Assembly (NCBI RefSeq): GCF_004378855.1
Contig: NZ_RYYL01000005.1
Coordinates: 116,617 to 180,616, forward strand
Reading direction: 5' to 3'
Source of the DNA: Campylobacter sp. US33a
Lineage (GTDB): Bacteria; Campylobacterota; Campylobacteria; Campylobacterales; Campylobacteraceae
Length of the DNA: 64,000 nt
Every line of letters begins with the position of its first letter. Within the stretch, counting starts at the first letter, position 1. Both the position numbers and the translations under genes were made by a program. Below the pieces are notes generated by a model. That model did no database searches, was not told where the DNA came from, and worked only from the letters and a program-made list of their open reading frames with translations. This document shows, in pieces, positions 27,700 through 37,739 of this stretch.

Positions 27700-28190
27700 A
27701 TGCCAAATCAAAACTTCACTTTCTAGTCTTTTTACCAATTCATCTTTACCATCACAATATTTTTCTATATCATAAGGATAAAGCTTTGTAAGCTTGATTT
27801 TTAAACTTTCATACTCTTTGGCTTTTTCTTTAAAAGTATTAAGATAATCTCCAAAAACAAGATGTCTTATGATATTAACTCATCATCATCTCTAAATATA
27901 TGAATTTGATGCGTTCTATGAAAATCTCCTTTGCGAAAATATCTTTTATTTTGAATACCAAATTCTCCCATACACTCATAAGCTAAATTTTCAAATTCAC
28001 GGTTTTTTCATCGACTTTTTCAAGATCTTTCACTACTATTAAAATATCAATGATGGACTTAGCTTTTATACCTACAATTGCTATGCTTCCTAATATAATA
28101 AACTTTACTTAAATTCCATTTTAAAATTTCTTCAAGAAAAGTTTTTTCCGACAAAAACATTCTTTTATAATTATTATCATAATTACACAT
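27700..28190 (-). pseudogene. GrpB-family (UPF0157) nucleotidyltransferase-like pseudogene
   Basis: On the minus strand from ATG 28188-28190 (AGGAAA upstream), pieces of a GrpB-type protein appear in different frames: a start MCNYDNNYKRMFLSEKTFL, then the nucleotidyltransferase core VGIKAKSIIDILIVVKDLEKV, then YECMGEFGIQNKRYFRKGDF and HQIHIFRDDDE, then a C-terminal block DYLNTFKEKAKEYESLKIKL. At least two frameshifts and an internal stop separate them, and the 3' end runs into the rpsU terminator. Non-functional remnant. Confidence 0.8.
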
Positions 28191-28299
28191 TTTTATTTCC
28201 TGCATCTTTATCTTCTTTTAAATATTTTGAATTTTAAGAGTTAATTGATTATTTTTTGTTAGAATTTTGCAAAAAATCTTTAAATTCTTAGGAAAAACA

Positions 28300-28902
28300 A
28301 TGAAAAAAATTAAAAAAATCATTCAAATTGGTATGATAAGCGGAGTAGCAGCAGTTGCAAGCGGTGTGTTAGTAGGCTGTAGTAGCAATGAAAACAACGA
28401 CACACTAAGTCAAGTAGCCCAAACACAAGGTGCTTTTGTTATTATCGAAGAAACCGCACCAGGACAATATAAAATAAAAGAGCAATTCCCAAGCAACGAA
28501 ACAAGAGTAGTTTTACAAGATCTCAATGGCACAGAAAGGGTTTTAACTAAAGAAGAAATGGATGCCCTTATTAAAGAAGAGGCTGCAAAAATCGACAATG
28601 GAACTTCAAATTTAACCAAAGATAATGCACAAGTTAGTAGTGGAGGTCTTTCTTTGGGTGAAACCTTGCTTGCAAGTGCAGCGGGTGCAATTTTGGGAAG
28701 TTGGATAGGTTCTAAACTCTTTAATAATCAAAATTTTGCAAATCAACAACGCGGGGCATTTTCAAACCAAAGCGCCTATCAAAGAAGCGTAAATAGCTTT
28801 AACAAAGCAGGAAGCACAACGCCTAGAACAAGCACTACAAAATCAGGCTTTTTTGGTGGCGGTTCTAAAGCTACAAGTTCAAGCTCATCTTTTGGTTCTT
28901 AA
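28300..28902 (+). CDS. UPF0323-type lipoprotein
   Basis: 200 residues from ATG 28300, which has AGGAAAA upstream; an earlier in-frame TTG (28267) is unlikely. Signal peptide with lipobox LVGC places Cys near residue 27. A glycine/alanine-rich segment (LLASAAGAILGSWIGSKLF) near residue 125 may touch the membrane, and the tail is Ser/Thr-rich and low complexity. A conserved Campylobacter neighbour of the next gene; function unknown. Confidence 0.82.
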   Translation: MKKIKKIIQIGMISGVAAVASGVLVGCSSNENNDTLSQVAQTQGAFVIIEETAPGQYKIKEQFPSNETRVVLQDLNGTERVLTKEEMDALIKEEAAKIDNGTSNLTKDNAQVSSGGLSLGETLLASAAGAILGSWIGSKLFNNQNFANQQRGAFSNQSAYQRSVNSFNKAGSTTPRTSTTKSGFFGGGSKATSSSSSFGS

Positions 28903-28911
28903 GGTTTTACA

Positions 28912-30078
28912 ATGAATTTAATACAAGTAGAAAAATTACAAGAAAATTATCTTGAAAGTATAGGTTTTTCATGGCACACAGACAATGATGGTAGTGCTTA
29001 TGTAAGTGATAAATTAGTCGCTGTAAAAGAAAGCGAAGCTAATGCATACTACGAAGCGGCCAATGAACTTTATGATATGTTTATAGCCGCCGCACAAGAA
29101 GTAATTGATAATAATCGCTTTGATGAACTTGGCATTCCTTTTAATCTCGTTGATGCAATTAAAATGAGTTGGGAAAATGAAGTGCATTGGCATTTATATG
29201 GGCGTTTTGATTTAGCTGGTGGGCTTGATGGAAAACCTATCAAACTCATAGAATTTAACGCAGATACTCCAACAGCTCTTTTTGAAAGTGCTATTTTACA
29301 ATGGGCCATTTTAAAACAAAACGGTATGGATGAGAGTGCACAATTTAACAGTATTTATGAAAGCTTGATGGATAATTTTAAAAGATTGATCACGCTAGAT
29401 GAAAGCATAGAAGATTTTGAAGAACATTATCAAGGTTGGAAAATTCTTTTTTCTAGCGTTGCAGGCAACAAAGAAGAAGAAATGACGACAAAACTACTCG
29501 AACACATAGCCAGCGAAGCAGGTTTTGAAACCAATTTTTCTTATGTAGATGAAGTAGAATTTAGTGAAGATGGAATTTTTAAAGATGGGGTTAATTATGA
29601 ATATTGGTTTAAACTCATTCCTTGGGAAGATATTGCCATAGAAGAAGGTGAACTTGCCATGCTTTTAACGCAAATTATGAACAATCAAAAAGCCATTATT
29701 TTAAACCCAGCTTATACACTTTTGTTTCAATCTAAGGGAATTTTGAAAATTTTATGGGAACTTTACCCAAATCATCCTTTACTTTTAGAAACAAGCAATG
29801 AGCCTTTAGCAGGTAAAAAATGTGTTAAAAAACCTGTTTTTGGTAGAGAAGGTGCAAATGTTAGCATAATTGAAAACAACACCATAATAGAAGAAAAAAT
29901 GGGACCTTATGCAAATAATCACTTCATCTATCAAGAATACACAGAATTTAATAAACACGAAAATGAATACTACCAAGCGGGTGTTTTCTTTGCTTATGAA
30001 GGTTGTGGTTTAGGGTTTAGAAAAGGGGGTATGATTTTGGATAATTATTCCAAATTTGTAGGACATATTATAAAATAA
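28912..30078 (+). CDS. Glutathionylspermidine synthase-like ATP-grasp protein
   Basis: 388 residues of the GSP_synth family. WHLYGRFDLAGG, LIEFNADTPTALFES and KKCVKKPVFGREGANV (ATP-grasp lysine and glycine-rich loop) are visible. The family joins an amine to a carboxylate using ATP, but without the amidase domain the Campylobacter substrate is unknown. It starts nine bases after the lipoprotein gene, and this pairing is conserved across many bacteria. Confidence 0.82.
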   Translation: MNLIQVEKLQENYLESIGFSWHTDNDGSAYVSDKLVAVKESEANAYYEAANELYDMFIAAAQEVIDNNRFDELGIPFNLVDAIKMSWENEVHWHLYGRFDLAGGLDGKPIKLIEFNADTPTALFESAILQWAILKQNGMDESAQFNSIYESLMDNFKRLITLDESIEDFEEHYQGWKILFSSVAGNKEEEMTTKLLEHIASEAGFETNFSYVDEVEFSEDGIFKDGVNYEYWFKLIPWEDIAIEEGELAMLLTQIMNNQKAIILNPAYTLLFQSKGILKILWELYPNHPLLLETSNEPLAGKKCVKKPVFGREGANVSIIENNTIIEEKMGPYANNHFIYQEYTEFNKHENEYYQAGVFFAYEGCGLGFRKGGMILDNYSKFVGHIIK

Positions 30079-30118
30079 TGTCCTTAGATTTCACAAGAAT
30101 TTAGCAAAAAGGATAAAA

Positions 30119-31051
30119 ATGAAAATTGTATGCTTAGATGCAGCAACTTTAGGCGGAAGTGACTTATCTGCCTTTTCCACCTTGGGTGAATTTATAAAAT
30201 ATGATTTAACACCAAAAGAAGAAGTGATTTCTAGGATAGGTGATGCAGAAGTTATTATGATCAACAAAATCATCATTGACAAAGAAGTGATTGATGCTTG
30301 CAATTTTAAACTCATCCTTGAAACAGGCACTGGAGTAAATAATATCGATGTCGCTTACGCAGAACAAAAAGGCATCATAGTAAAAAATGCTGCTGGATAT
30401 TCAACTAAAAGCGTTGTGCAACATACCTTTGCTTTGCTTTTTGCCTTTTTAAGTCAAATTCCTTTTTATAAAACTTGGTGCGAGCAAGGACAATGGTGCA
30501 ATAGTCCTATATTTACAGATTATAGCAGAATTCTTCATACTCTAGCAGGAAAAAAACACGGCATTATAGGGCTTGGCACCATAGGCGAAGAAGTGGCTAA
30601 AATTTCTACTATGTTTGGTGCAAATATTTGTTATTACTCCACTTCAGGAAAAAATAACAACTCTACTTTCAAGCAAGTTAGCCTAGAAGAAATGCTTACA
30701 ACTTGTGATATTATAAGCATTCACGCACCTTTAAACGATAAAACAAAAAATTTACTTACTTTAAAAAAGCTAAAACTCCTAAAAGATAATGCCATTTTAA
30801 TCAATGTTGGCAGAGGTGGGATCATCAACGAGGCAGATTTGGCTCAAATTTTAGATGAAAAAAACATACGCGTAGGGCTTGATGTTTTAGAATTTGAACC
30901 CATGAAAAAAGATCATCCACTCTTAAGCATCAAAAACAAAGAAAACCTTATCATTACTCCGCATGTGGCTTGGGCAAGTGTCGAATCTTTAGAAAATTTA
31001 ATCGATATTGTATTTAATAATCTTAAAACTTGGATAGAAAATGGCAAATGA
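30119..31051 (+). CDS. D-isomer-specific 2-hydroxyacid dehydrogenase
   Basis: 310 residues. NAD-binding fold with [10 protein letters not shown] near residue 150, catalytic Arg in [10 protein letters not shown], Glu in the VLEFEPM region, and the His in ITPHVAWAS. Reduces or oxidises a 2-hydroxyacid such as hydroxypyruvate or lactate; the exact substrate is not evident. An AAAAGGATAAAA RBS precedes the ATG. The end overlaps yajQ by 11 bases. Confidence 0.87.
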   Translation: MKIVCLDAATLGGSDLSAFSTLGEFIKYDLTPKEEVISRIGDAEVIMINKIIIDKEVIDACNFKLILETGTGVNNIDVAYAEQKGIIVKNAAGYSTKSVVQHTFALLFAFLSQIPFYKTWCEQGQWCNSPIFTDYSRILHTLAGKKHGIIGLGTIGEEVAKISTMFGANICYYSTSGKNNNSTFKQVSLEEMLTTCDIISIHAPLNDKTKNLLTLKKLKLLKDNAILINVGRGGIINEADLAQILDEKNIRVGLDVLEFEPMKKDHPLLSIKNKENLIITPHVAWASVESLENLIDIVFNNLKTWIENGK

Positions 31052-31532
31052 ACATAGTTTTGATATAAGCGGAGAAATTAATAAACAAGAATTAAAAAAT
31101 GCCTTAGAACAAGCTAAAAAAGAGCTTGATGGTCGCTACGATCTTAAAGGTATTAAAAATGAAATTGATTTAAATGAAAAGGAAAGTGTATTTAAGCTAT
31201 GTTCTTCAAGCGAAGGAAAACTTGATGTTTTAAAAGATATTATCATTTCAAAACTCATCAAAAGAGGCATAAATCCTGCAGGCATTAAAGAGCTTTCTCG
31301 CGAAAGTGGCGCAATGTTTCGTTTAAATTTAAAAATCAACGATACAATTGATAGCGAAAATGCTAAAAAAATCAATAAAGCCATCAAAGACAGCAAGCTA
31401 AAAGTAACTTCAAGTATTCGTGGAGAAGAAATTCGCGTGGTTGCAAAGCAAATTGATGATCTTCAAAGCGTGATGAAGCTTGTCAAAGAGTTAAATTTAG
31501 AACTAAATATTAGTTTTAAAAATTTAAAATAA
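31041..31532 (+). CDS. YajQ-family nucleotide-binding protein
   Basis: 163 residues beginning [22 protein letters not shown], the YajQ hallmark, with two ferredoxin-like repeats. Homologues bind RNA or cyclic di-GMP, and some act as transcription co-factors. The start is inside the preceding dehydrogenase gene. Confidence 0.88.
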   Translation: MANEHSFDISGEINKQELKNALEQAKKELDGRYDLKGIKNEIDLNEKESVFKLCSSSEGKLDVLKDIIISKLIKRGINPAGIKELSRESGAMFRLNLKINDTIDSENAKKINKAIKDSKLKVTSSIRGEEIRVVAKQIDDLQSVMKLVKELNLELNISFKNLK

Positions 31533-31544
31533 GTTGTTACGAAA

Positions 31545-32018
31545 TTGCGAAAATATTTTGCTTTATTTTTAATATTTTTTTTAAGCGCTTGTGCTATAAA
31601 ACCTACGCAAACAAAGACCCAGACTGTGCATTTTGCTCTTTTAAGTCCTGAAATTAAAATTGCAGATGCAGGGTTTTTAAAACAAAACAAGCAAGAAATT
31701 AAACTTGAGCTTTACAAGCTCGCCCATTTAATCCTTAAACTCAAAATTGATAAAAAAATTTGTGCAAATCAAGCTTGCTATCCTAAGCTTGCATTTAATG
31801 CAAAATATTTTAAAAATTATTATTATGAAGATTTTTTAAGCGATATTTTATTAGCCAAACCTCTTTTTAATGGAAAAAATTTAGAAAAAACACGTTGCGG
31901 TTTTAAACAAAAGATTAATTCTCAAAATTATGAGATTGAATATGAAATATGCGATCTTAAAATATCTTTTTATGAGAAAAAAAATAAAATTAAAATCATT
32001 CTAAAAAGAATTAATTAG
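31545..32018 (+). CDS. Small predicted lipoprotein
   Basis: 157 residues from a TTG. The N-terminus RKYFALFLIFFLSACAIKP is a lipoprotein signal with lipobox LSAC. The mature part is Lys-rich with two Cys pairs (KKICANQACYP and CGFKQK...YEICD) that could form disulfides in the periplasm. No clear AGG-type RBS is present, so translation may be coupled to yajQ 12 bases upstream. Conserved at this place in Campylobacter; function unknown. Confidence 0.7.
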   Translation: MRKYFALFLIFFLSACAIKPTQTKTQTVHFALLSPEIKIADAGFLKQNKQEIKLELYKLAHLILKLKIDKKICANQACYPKLAFNAKYFKNYYYEDFLSDILLAKPLFNGKNLEKTRCGFKQKINSQNYEIEYEICDLKISFYEKKNKIKIILKRIN

Positions 32019-32026
32019 GAAATATA

Positions 32027-33754
32027 ATGGAAAAATTAAAAGAATTTTTAGACAGCAAAAATATCAAAACAAGCCAAATTTTTAAAGAGTTAGAATGTAA
32101 TGAAAACGAGGCTTTAATCTTGCAAGAGCTTTGCAAAAATCATGTTGGAGCAAATTATAATGTTAATACCTTTAGCTTGCTGGTAGGAATTTTTGGGCAA
32201 GCACAATACAAATATTTAGATCATCTAAAGGACTTAAAACACTTAATAGATCTTGGCTATGTTACACAAAATACAAATATTTTTAAAAATAATGAATTTG
32301 GAAAAATGCAGAGCTCTATTTTAAATTTATTGCAAAACGATATTGGCTTAAGCGAGCATTTTTTACAATTTCTAGAAAACAAACCTTTGTTTAATATGTC
32401 CAAAACCGGAGCTTATGAAGATTATTTAGATTATTTAAAAGATGAATTTAACCGCATTGAATTATATCAAAAATTAAGTTTTCTAAATTCAAGCAAAACT
32501 AATAAAGAATTAAAAAATCAAATCAAAAACTACGAACAACACATTAAAGAAAGATTAAAATCAAGCAAATTTTCCAATGTTTTAACAGAAATTTTCAAAG
32601 AAAACAATTTAAATCTTAAAGAACAAATTATCTTTTTAGCACTTTTAAAAGAAGAATACACCATCAGTGGTGAAAATTCAAACGCAAGAGAGATGAATTC
32701 TTTGTTGCTTTTGGTGAGTGAAGGCGAATTTGAAAGATTGAAAAATAAAAATTTATTGGATGAAAACTCGAAACTTATTGAAAGAAATTTGGTTGATTAT
32801 GATGAATATTTAAATCCTTTCGGAGAAATTACTAAAAGTTTTTTTCTAAGTGATGAAGTTTTACAAAGAATTGTTAATTTTAAAGAACCAAAAGAAAACA
32901 AAAAAATTCAGCTTAAAAATGCTTTAAAAGAACAAGATATATTTGAACTTATAGAGCCAAACACGGATATTAACGATGTAATAATGCCACAAAAAACAAA
33001 AGAACTTTTGCAAAATATTTTAAAACAACAAAACAAACAAGTCTTAGAACGCTTAAGTAAGTGGGGTATTAAAACAAATAAAAATATTGAAGCAAAAATC
33101 ATTTTTTATGGCCCTGCAGGGACTGGAAAAACAATGTCTGCACTCAGCATGGCAAAATCAATGAAAAAAGCTGTTTTAAGCTTTGATTGTTCCAAAATTT
33201 TAAGCAAATATGTAGGCGAGAGCGAGCAAAATGTGCGAAAAATTTTCGACACTTATAAGGAAATTGCACAAAATTGCAAACAAAGTCCTATTTTGCTTTT
33301 AAATGAAGCAGATCAATTTTTAAGCACGCGTGTTGAAAGTAGCTCGGGTGCTGATAAAATGCACAATCAAATGCAAAATATTTTTTTAGAACAAATTGAA
33401 AAATTCAGCGGAGTAATCATCGCCACTACTAATTTTTTAGAAAGCTTAGATAGTGCTTTTTCAAGGCGTTTTGACTATAAAATAGAATTTAAAAAGCCTG
33501 ATTTTAAAGAGAGATTATTAATATGGGAAAAAGCTTTACCGAAAAACGCAGAATTTGATAAAAAATTTGATAAAAATATCTTAGCAAATTATGAGTTAAG
33601 CGGGGCACAAATTATTATGGTGGTTAAAAATACAGCCTTAAAAGTAGCCATATCTAAAGATGGAATTTTCAAAATGACTGATTTTTTAGAATTCATACAA
33701 AAAGAGTTAAACTCAAGTTTTGATACCGTCAAAACCGTAGGCTTTAATGCATAA
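32027..33754 (+). CDS. AAA-family ATPase
   Basis: 575 residues: a long helical N-terminal half (about 1-310) without recognised domain, then an AAA module with Walker A GPAGTGKT (about 363), Walker B LLLNEADQF, and an arginine-finger region AFSRRFDYK. The Walker B aspartate is replaced by Asn before Glu, as in several bacterial AAA subgroups. Likely a remodelling or chaperone ATPase. It follows the lipoprotein gene by eight bases in a conserved operon. Confidence 0.82.
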   Translation: MEKLKEFLDSKNIKTSQIFKELECNENEALILQELCKNHVGANYNVNTFSLLVGIFGQAQYKYLDHLKDLKHLIDLGYVTQNTNIFKNNEFGKMQSSILNLLQNDIGLSEHFLQFLENKPLFNMSKTGAYEDYLDYLKDEFNRIELYQKLSFLNSSKTNKELKNQIKNYEQHIKERLKSSKFSNVLTEIFKENNLNLKEQIIFLALLKEEYTISGENSNAREMNSLLLLVSEGEFERLKNKNLLDENSKLIERNLVDYDEYLNPFGEITKSFFLSDEVLQRIVNFKEPKENKKIQLKNALKEQDIFELIEPNTDINDVIMPQKTKELLQNILKQQNKQVLERLSKWGIKTNKNIEAKIIFYGPAGTGKTMSALSMAKSMKKAVLSFDCSKILSKYVGESEQNVRKIFDTYKEIAQNCKQSPILLLNEADQFLSTRVESSSGADKMHNQMQNIFLEQIEKFSGVIIATTNFLESLDSAFSRRFDYKIEFKKPDFKERLLIWEKALPKNAEFDKKFDKNILANYELSGAQIIMVVKNTALKVAISKDGIFKMTDFLEFIQKELNSSFDTVKTVGFNA

Positions 33755-33826
33755 AAAAGTTACACTATAAAAATAAAAAGCACAAAAATATCTTCTAAAT
33801 TTTTGGCACAAAATTGAGATTTTAGA

Positions 33827-33832
33827 TATAAT
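33827..33832 (+). promoter_or_regulatory. -10 box of the DASS transporter gene
   Basis: TATAAT, 41 bases before the chosen ATG (33874) and 28 bases before the AAGGAG RBS. It also shows that the in-frame TTG at 33832 cannot be the start. Confidence 0.55.
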
Positions 33833-33873
33833 TGTTACTTTTATTAATCAAAATTTTACAAGGAGTTTTACCT

Positions 33874-35235
33874 ATGTCACCTTTTGTTAAGGCAAGTATT
33901 GTGATAGCAGATATTGCTATATTCATTGCTCTGCTTCTTTTTTTACCTTTTGAAACAAAAATCAATCAAGCTTTGGCAATTTTGATTTTTGTGGCTATTT
34001 TATGGTTAAGCGAAGCTTTGCATGTTACAATTACGGCTTTATTAATCCCTATTTTGGCAGCTTGTATGGGGCTTATGAGCACTTCTAAGGCTTTAAATAG
34101 CTTTGCAGATTCAAATATTTTCTTATTTTTTGGTGGCTTTGCTTTAGCTGCAGCTATGCATTATCAAGAGTTAGATAAAATCATCGCTAGAAAAGTTTTA
34201 GCTTTAGCGCGTGGAAATTTCGCCCTTTCTATACTTTATATTTTCTCTGTAACCGCATTTTTATCAATGTGGATGAGCAATACCGCAACCGCTGCGATGA
34301 TGCTTCCATTGGCACTTGGAATGCTTTCTAATGTCGATCCAAAAGAAAATCGCAGTACTTATGTTTTTGTTTTACTTGGCGTTGCTTTTAGTGCAAGTAT
34401 AGGAGGCATCGGAACCTTAGTAGGCACTCCGCCAAATGCTATTGTTGCTACAAATTTAAATATTACTTTTTCTGAATGGCTAAAATACGGCATTCCAATG
34501 GTTATCATCTTTATGCCTTTGATGATAGTTACTCTCTATGCTGTTTGCAAACCGAAGCTTAAACAAGAAGTTACTATGCAAATTGAAGATATTCCTATGG
34601 ATCTGAAAAAATACATTACTTTAGCCATTTTTGCTTTCGTTGCCATTTTATGGATTTTTAGTGCCAAGATCGAGCCTTTTTTAAGCTCACTTTTAAATCT
34701 TAAAAAAATTGACAGTTTTGATAGTATTATCGCAATTGGCGCTGCGATTTTAGTGTGTTCTTTTGGTGTTATTAAATGGACAAAAGTACAAGAAAATACC
34801 GATTGGGGTGTTTTAATGCTTTTTGGTGGCGGTATTACTTTAAGCGTTATTTTAAAAGACTCTGGAGCAAGCAAACTCTTAGCAGATGGCATTGCAAATT
34901 TAATTAAAGATCAAAATGTCTTTTTGATTGCCCTTGTTATTTCTTTCTTTATAGTTTTCTTGACAGAATTTACCTCAAATACTGCTTCAGCTGCACTTTT
35001 GGTTCCGCTATTTATCTCCATAGCTCCTGCTTTTGGCGTTCCTGAGCTTGGACTTGCATTAATCATTGCTATCGGTGCTTCATGTGCTTTCATGCTGCCA
35101 GTTGCCACCCCGCCAAATGCCATAGTTTTTGGTACAGGTCACATCAAGCAAAGTGAAATGGTTAAAGTAGGAATTTATCTAAATATTGCCTGCTCTTTTA
35201 TCATCGCAATCGCAGCTTATTATTTTTGGTTATAA
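33874..35235 (+). CDS. DASS/SLC13-family sodium-coupled anion transporter
   Basis: 453 residues from ATG 33874 (AAGGAG upstream), about 11-12 membrane segments. The duplicated SNT sodium/carboxylate motifs are present: MSNTATAAMMLPLA (first half) and SNTASAALLVPLF (second half), with GTPPNAIVA and ATPPNAIVFG. This family carries C4-dicarboxylates, citrate, sulfate or similar anions with sodium; the substrate is not readable, though succinate-type dicarboxylates would suit this genus. Single-gene unit with its own promoter and hairpin. Confidence 0.88.
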   Translation: MSPFVKASIVIADIAIFIALLLFLPFETKINQALAILIFVAILWLSEALHVTITALLIPILAACMGLMSTSKALNSFADSNIFLFFGGFALAAAMHYQELDKIIARKVLALARGNFALSILYIFSVTAFLSMWMSNTATAAMMLPLALGMLSNVDPKENRSTYVFVLLGVAFSASIGGIGTLVGTPPNAIVATNLNITFSEWLKYGIPMVIIFMPLMIVTLYAVCKPKLKQEVTMQIEDIPMDLKKYITLAIFAFVAILWIFSAKIEPFLSSLLNLKKIDSFDSIIAIGAAILVCSFGVIKWTKVQENTDWGVLMLFGGGITLSVILKDSGASKLLADGIANLIKDQNVFLIALVISFFIVFLTEFTSNTASAALLVPLFISIAPAFGVPELGLALIIAIGASCAFMLPVATPPNAIVFGTGHIKQSEMVKVGIYLNIACSFIIAIAAYYFWL

Positions 35236-35236
35236 A

Positions 35237-35262
35237 TTTCTTGTGCTTTTTAGCACAAGAAA
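35237..35262 (+). terminator. Hairpin after the DASS transporter gene
   Basis: Perfect 11-bp stem (35237-35247 with 35252-35262) and T4 loop directly after the stop codon. No long T run follows, so it may act in 3' end protection as well as termination. Confidence 0.6.
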
Positions 35263-35369
35263 TCTTCGAACTTATTTAAAAATTTAATCTTTCAAATTAC
35301 CATTCGTAAATTATCAATATGTCATTTGCTTTTTTTAATCAACTATACAAAATTTAAGCCTAATTTCAC

Positions 35370-35384
35370 GGGGGGGGGTATAAT
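35370..35384 (+). promoter_or_regulatory. Poly-G (G9) abutting the -10 of the autotransporter promoter
   Basis: Nine G (35370-35378) run directly into a consensus TATAAT (35379-35384), 31 bases before the autotransporter ATG; AAAGGA is the RBS. In Campylobacter the stretch upstream of -10 is normally T-rich and periodic, so tract length changes should shift this upstream DNA relative to -10 and alter transcription. Transcriptional phase variation is inference. Confidence 0.7.
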
Positions 35385-35415
35385 GAATTTTCAACATTCA
35401 ATTTAAAGGATAAAG

Positions 35416-37545
35416 ATGGTAAAAATTTCACTTTCAGCAAGTAAAGTTTTAGCGGGGATTAGTTTGTTTTGCGTAAATGCTTTAGCACAAAGTATTGATC
35501 TTGATAGTAGTAATATTGAAACTTATTTTGATAGCAAAGATAAATATTTTGTTTTAAAAGAAGAGTATAGAAAAGAAAATTTAAATATTAATTTACGCGA
35601 AGAACAAGATAATTTATATATCGATATGGGTTCTAACAAGTTAGATATCAAAGCACCTGTCATGATAACATCAATGTATGATTCTTCTTTTAGTGCTAGA
35701 GAAATTACTCTAGAAAACATACTTCTTCAATACTCTCAAGCAAATTCTATCAATGGTAATGTCAATTTTAAAGGAGAAGGCGATTTCACTTCAATGAAAC
35801 AAGGTAATATTATAGACTTATATGAAAACTTAGAAGGTAGCAATCCTTCACTTACTATCAATGGAAATTTAAACTCAGAAGATCTTCAAATTAGCCTTTA
35901 TGATACTAAAGGTTCTATTATAGTCAATGGCGAAGCGAATTTTAACTCTAATTTAGAGATTGAATACGAAAACGAAGAACTCTTAAAAGAAGATTTGATA
36001 CTTATTAATGCAACTAAGGGTTTAAATGTCGATCTTAGTCGAGTTTCATTAACAAACTATGGTTATTATAAAGAATTTTATTCTATAGAAAGACTAGAGT
36101 CGTCATTCTCTGCTAGAATCCCTACACATTATTCACTTAAACTAACAAATAATCAACTCATTTTATCGCCTAATTTTGAATTTTATCTTGATTCAAAAAA
36201 CAACAAACAAATTTTAGAAGATAAGATTACAAGTTTAACAAACATGAAAGAAATACTTGAAGACCTTCTAAACTGGACATCAATTAACGAAGCTGAAAAA
36301 ATCGATATACAAAAAACCCTAGCCAAATATAATGATCAAACAGAACAAATCAGTCAAATAACTAACAGTGGACTTGATAGAGTAAGCAATGATATATTTG
36401 TTCAAGCTGATGAAAGCATCTCAACTTCCAACAAAGACTTTATTTCTAAGATCTTAGATGGACTTGAAAATTTAAAAGATGCAAAATCTTCTATGGCAAT
36501 AAAACTTGAACAAGTAGGCGAAAAAGTCGCCAACGATATCAAAAGTTCAGCCAAATCAATCTCAAATTTAAACTCAGCAAGTTCAGGTGTAAATTCAAGC
36601 ATCAATGTATCTAATGATGTATCGATTAGCTCTCGTGTAGCTATGCTTAATAATCCTTATGGAAACTATGCAAGCAAGCTTTCAAATTTAAGATTTGCAG
36701 CCAATGATATTTATGGACAAATGATAGATGATTATAAAAACAGCATTTGGGGAAATGTAATTGGTGGTGCAAATATTATAGATGGCGAAAGTGGAGCATT
36801 ATATGGTGCTACCATAGGTATGGATAGAAGGATAAATGATGATGTGATCTTAGGAGCATATTTTACTTATGTTGATGCAGAAATTAAAGACAATCTTTTA
36901 AATCAAAAATCTGATAACTTTCAATTTGGTGTTTATTCAAACATACGCGTAGCACCTAAAGTGGAAGTCAATGTAAAAGCTTTTGGGCAACTTTCACCAA
37001 GCGATCAAGATATTTTCAACTCAGGATTTAATACCATAAACAGTGCAGATTTTACTAGAAAATTCTTTGGCTTAAGTACTAATGTGGGTTATGTGTTTGA
37101 TTTTAGTGATAATACTTTATTTATCAAACCTTTTGCGGGAGCAAATTACTACTACGCACACACTCCAAGTTATACAGAAAGTGGCATAGCAGGAAAAGAT
37201 GTTAAAAGTGCTGGTAATAATTCTTTAAGTTTAGAACTTGGTGCTGAATTTAGAAAATATATGAGTGAAGAATCTTATCTTTTCATCACTCCAAAAATCG
37301 AACAGTATGTATTAAATAACGGAGATGATTTTGTGGCAACTTTAGGCGGCGTTGAGCTTCCAAGTGTGAAAAGCGATGAAAAGAAAAAAACCTATGCCCA
37401 AGTTGTTATAGGAGGTAATGTAGATATCAGCGAGAAATTTAGTCTTAATGCAGGTATTGGTGCTAAGCAAATCTTAGCAGGTAAAGTAGATAGTAAAAAC
37501 GAAACCTATGTAAGTGGTCAAGTTGGGTTTAAATATAAATTCTAA
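35416..37545 (+). CDS. Autotransporter outer-membrane protein
   Basis: 709 residues. A signal peptide ends at NALAQS (cleavage after ALA, about residue 25). The passenger (about 26-420) is acidic with short beta repeats in the first half and Ser/Asn-rich helices later (SISNLNSASSGVNSSINVSN). The last 280 residues form an autotransporter barrel (IWGNVIGGANIIDGESGALYG to VGFKYKF with a terminal Phe). Probably a surface adhesin, comparable in architecture to Campylobacter Cap proteins, but no specific identity claimed. The promoter contains a poly-G tract. Confidence 0.85.
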   Translation: MVKISLSASKVLAGISLFCVNALAQSIDLDSSNIETYFDSKDKYFVLKEEYRKENLNINLREEQDNLYIDMGSNKLDIKAPVMITSMYDSSFSAREITLENILLQYSQANSINGNVNFKGEGDFTSMKQGNIIDLYENLEGSNPSLTINGNLNSEDLQISLYDTKGSIIVNGEANFNSNLEIEYENEELLKEDLILINATKGLNVDLSRVSLTNYGYYKEFYSIERLESSFSARIPTHYSLKLTNNQLILSPNFEFYLDSKNNKQILEDKITSLTNMKEILEDLLNWTSINEAEKIDIQKTLAKYNDQTEQISQITNSGLDRVSNDIFVQADESISTSNKDFISKILDGLENLKDAKSSMAIKLEQVGEKVANDIKSSAKSISNLNSASSGVNSSINVSNDVSISSRVAMLNNPYGNYASKLSNLRFAANDIYGQMIDDYKNSIWGNVIGGANIIDGESGALYGATIGMDRRINDDVILGAYFTYVDAEIKDNLLNQKSDNFQFGVYSNIRVAPKVEVNVKAFGQLSPSDQDIFNSGFNTINSADFTRKFFGLSTNVGYVFDFSDNTLFIKPFAGANYYYAHTPSYTESGIAGKDVKSAGNNSLSLELGAEFRKYMSEESYLFITPKIEQYVLNNGDDFVATLGGVELPSVKSDEKKKTYAQVVIGGNVDISEKFSLNAGIGAKQILAGKVDSKNETYVSGQVGFKYKF

Positions 37546-37554
37546 GATTTTTTA

Positions 37555-37601
37555 AAATTTGCTTGAATTTAGAAAATGATTTAAAGAATTCAAGCAAATT
37601 T
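37555..37601. terminator. Long inverted repeat after the autotransporter gene
   Basis: Perfect 15-bp arms (37555-37569 and 37587-37601) around a 17-base loop, ten bases after the stop. Acts plausibly as terminator or 3' stabiliser; no T run follows on the plus strand. Confidence 0.6.
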
Positions 37602-37678
37602 AAAGCAAGGTAATAAAAATAACTGCTTTGCTTTTTTGAAAATGAAAATATTTTAAATATTTTGAGAATTCTTTACAA

Positions 37679-37708
37679 TGAAATTCTTGTTAAAATACAA
37701 GAATTTCA
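37679..37708. terminator. Second hairpin in the autotransporter-lepA gap
   Basis: Perfect 12-bp stem (37679-37690 with 37697-37708) with a six-base loop, AT-rich. Could be a terminator on either strand. Confidence 0.45.
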
Positions 37709-37739
37709 AATTTAACTTAAGCTACATATAGTGCTTTGT

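Noticed and set aside
27700..28299. Region after rpsU considered as a possible non-coding RNA locus
   Set aside because: Minus-strand translation gives consecutive pieces of a GrpB-family protein, so a pseudogene explains it.
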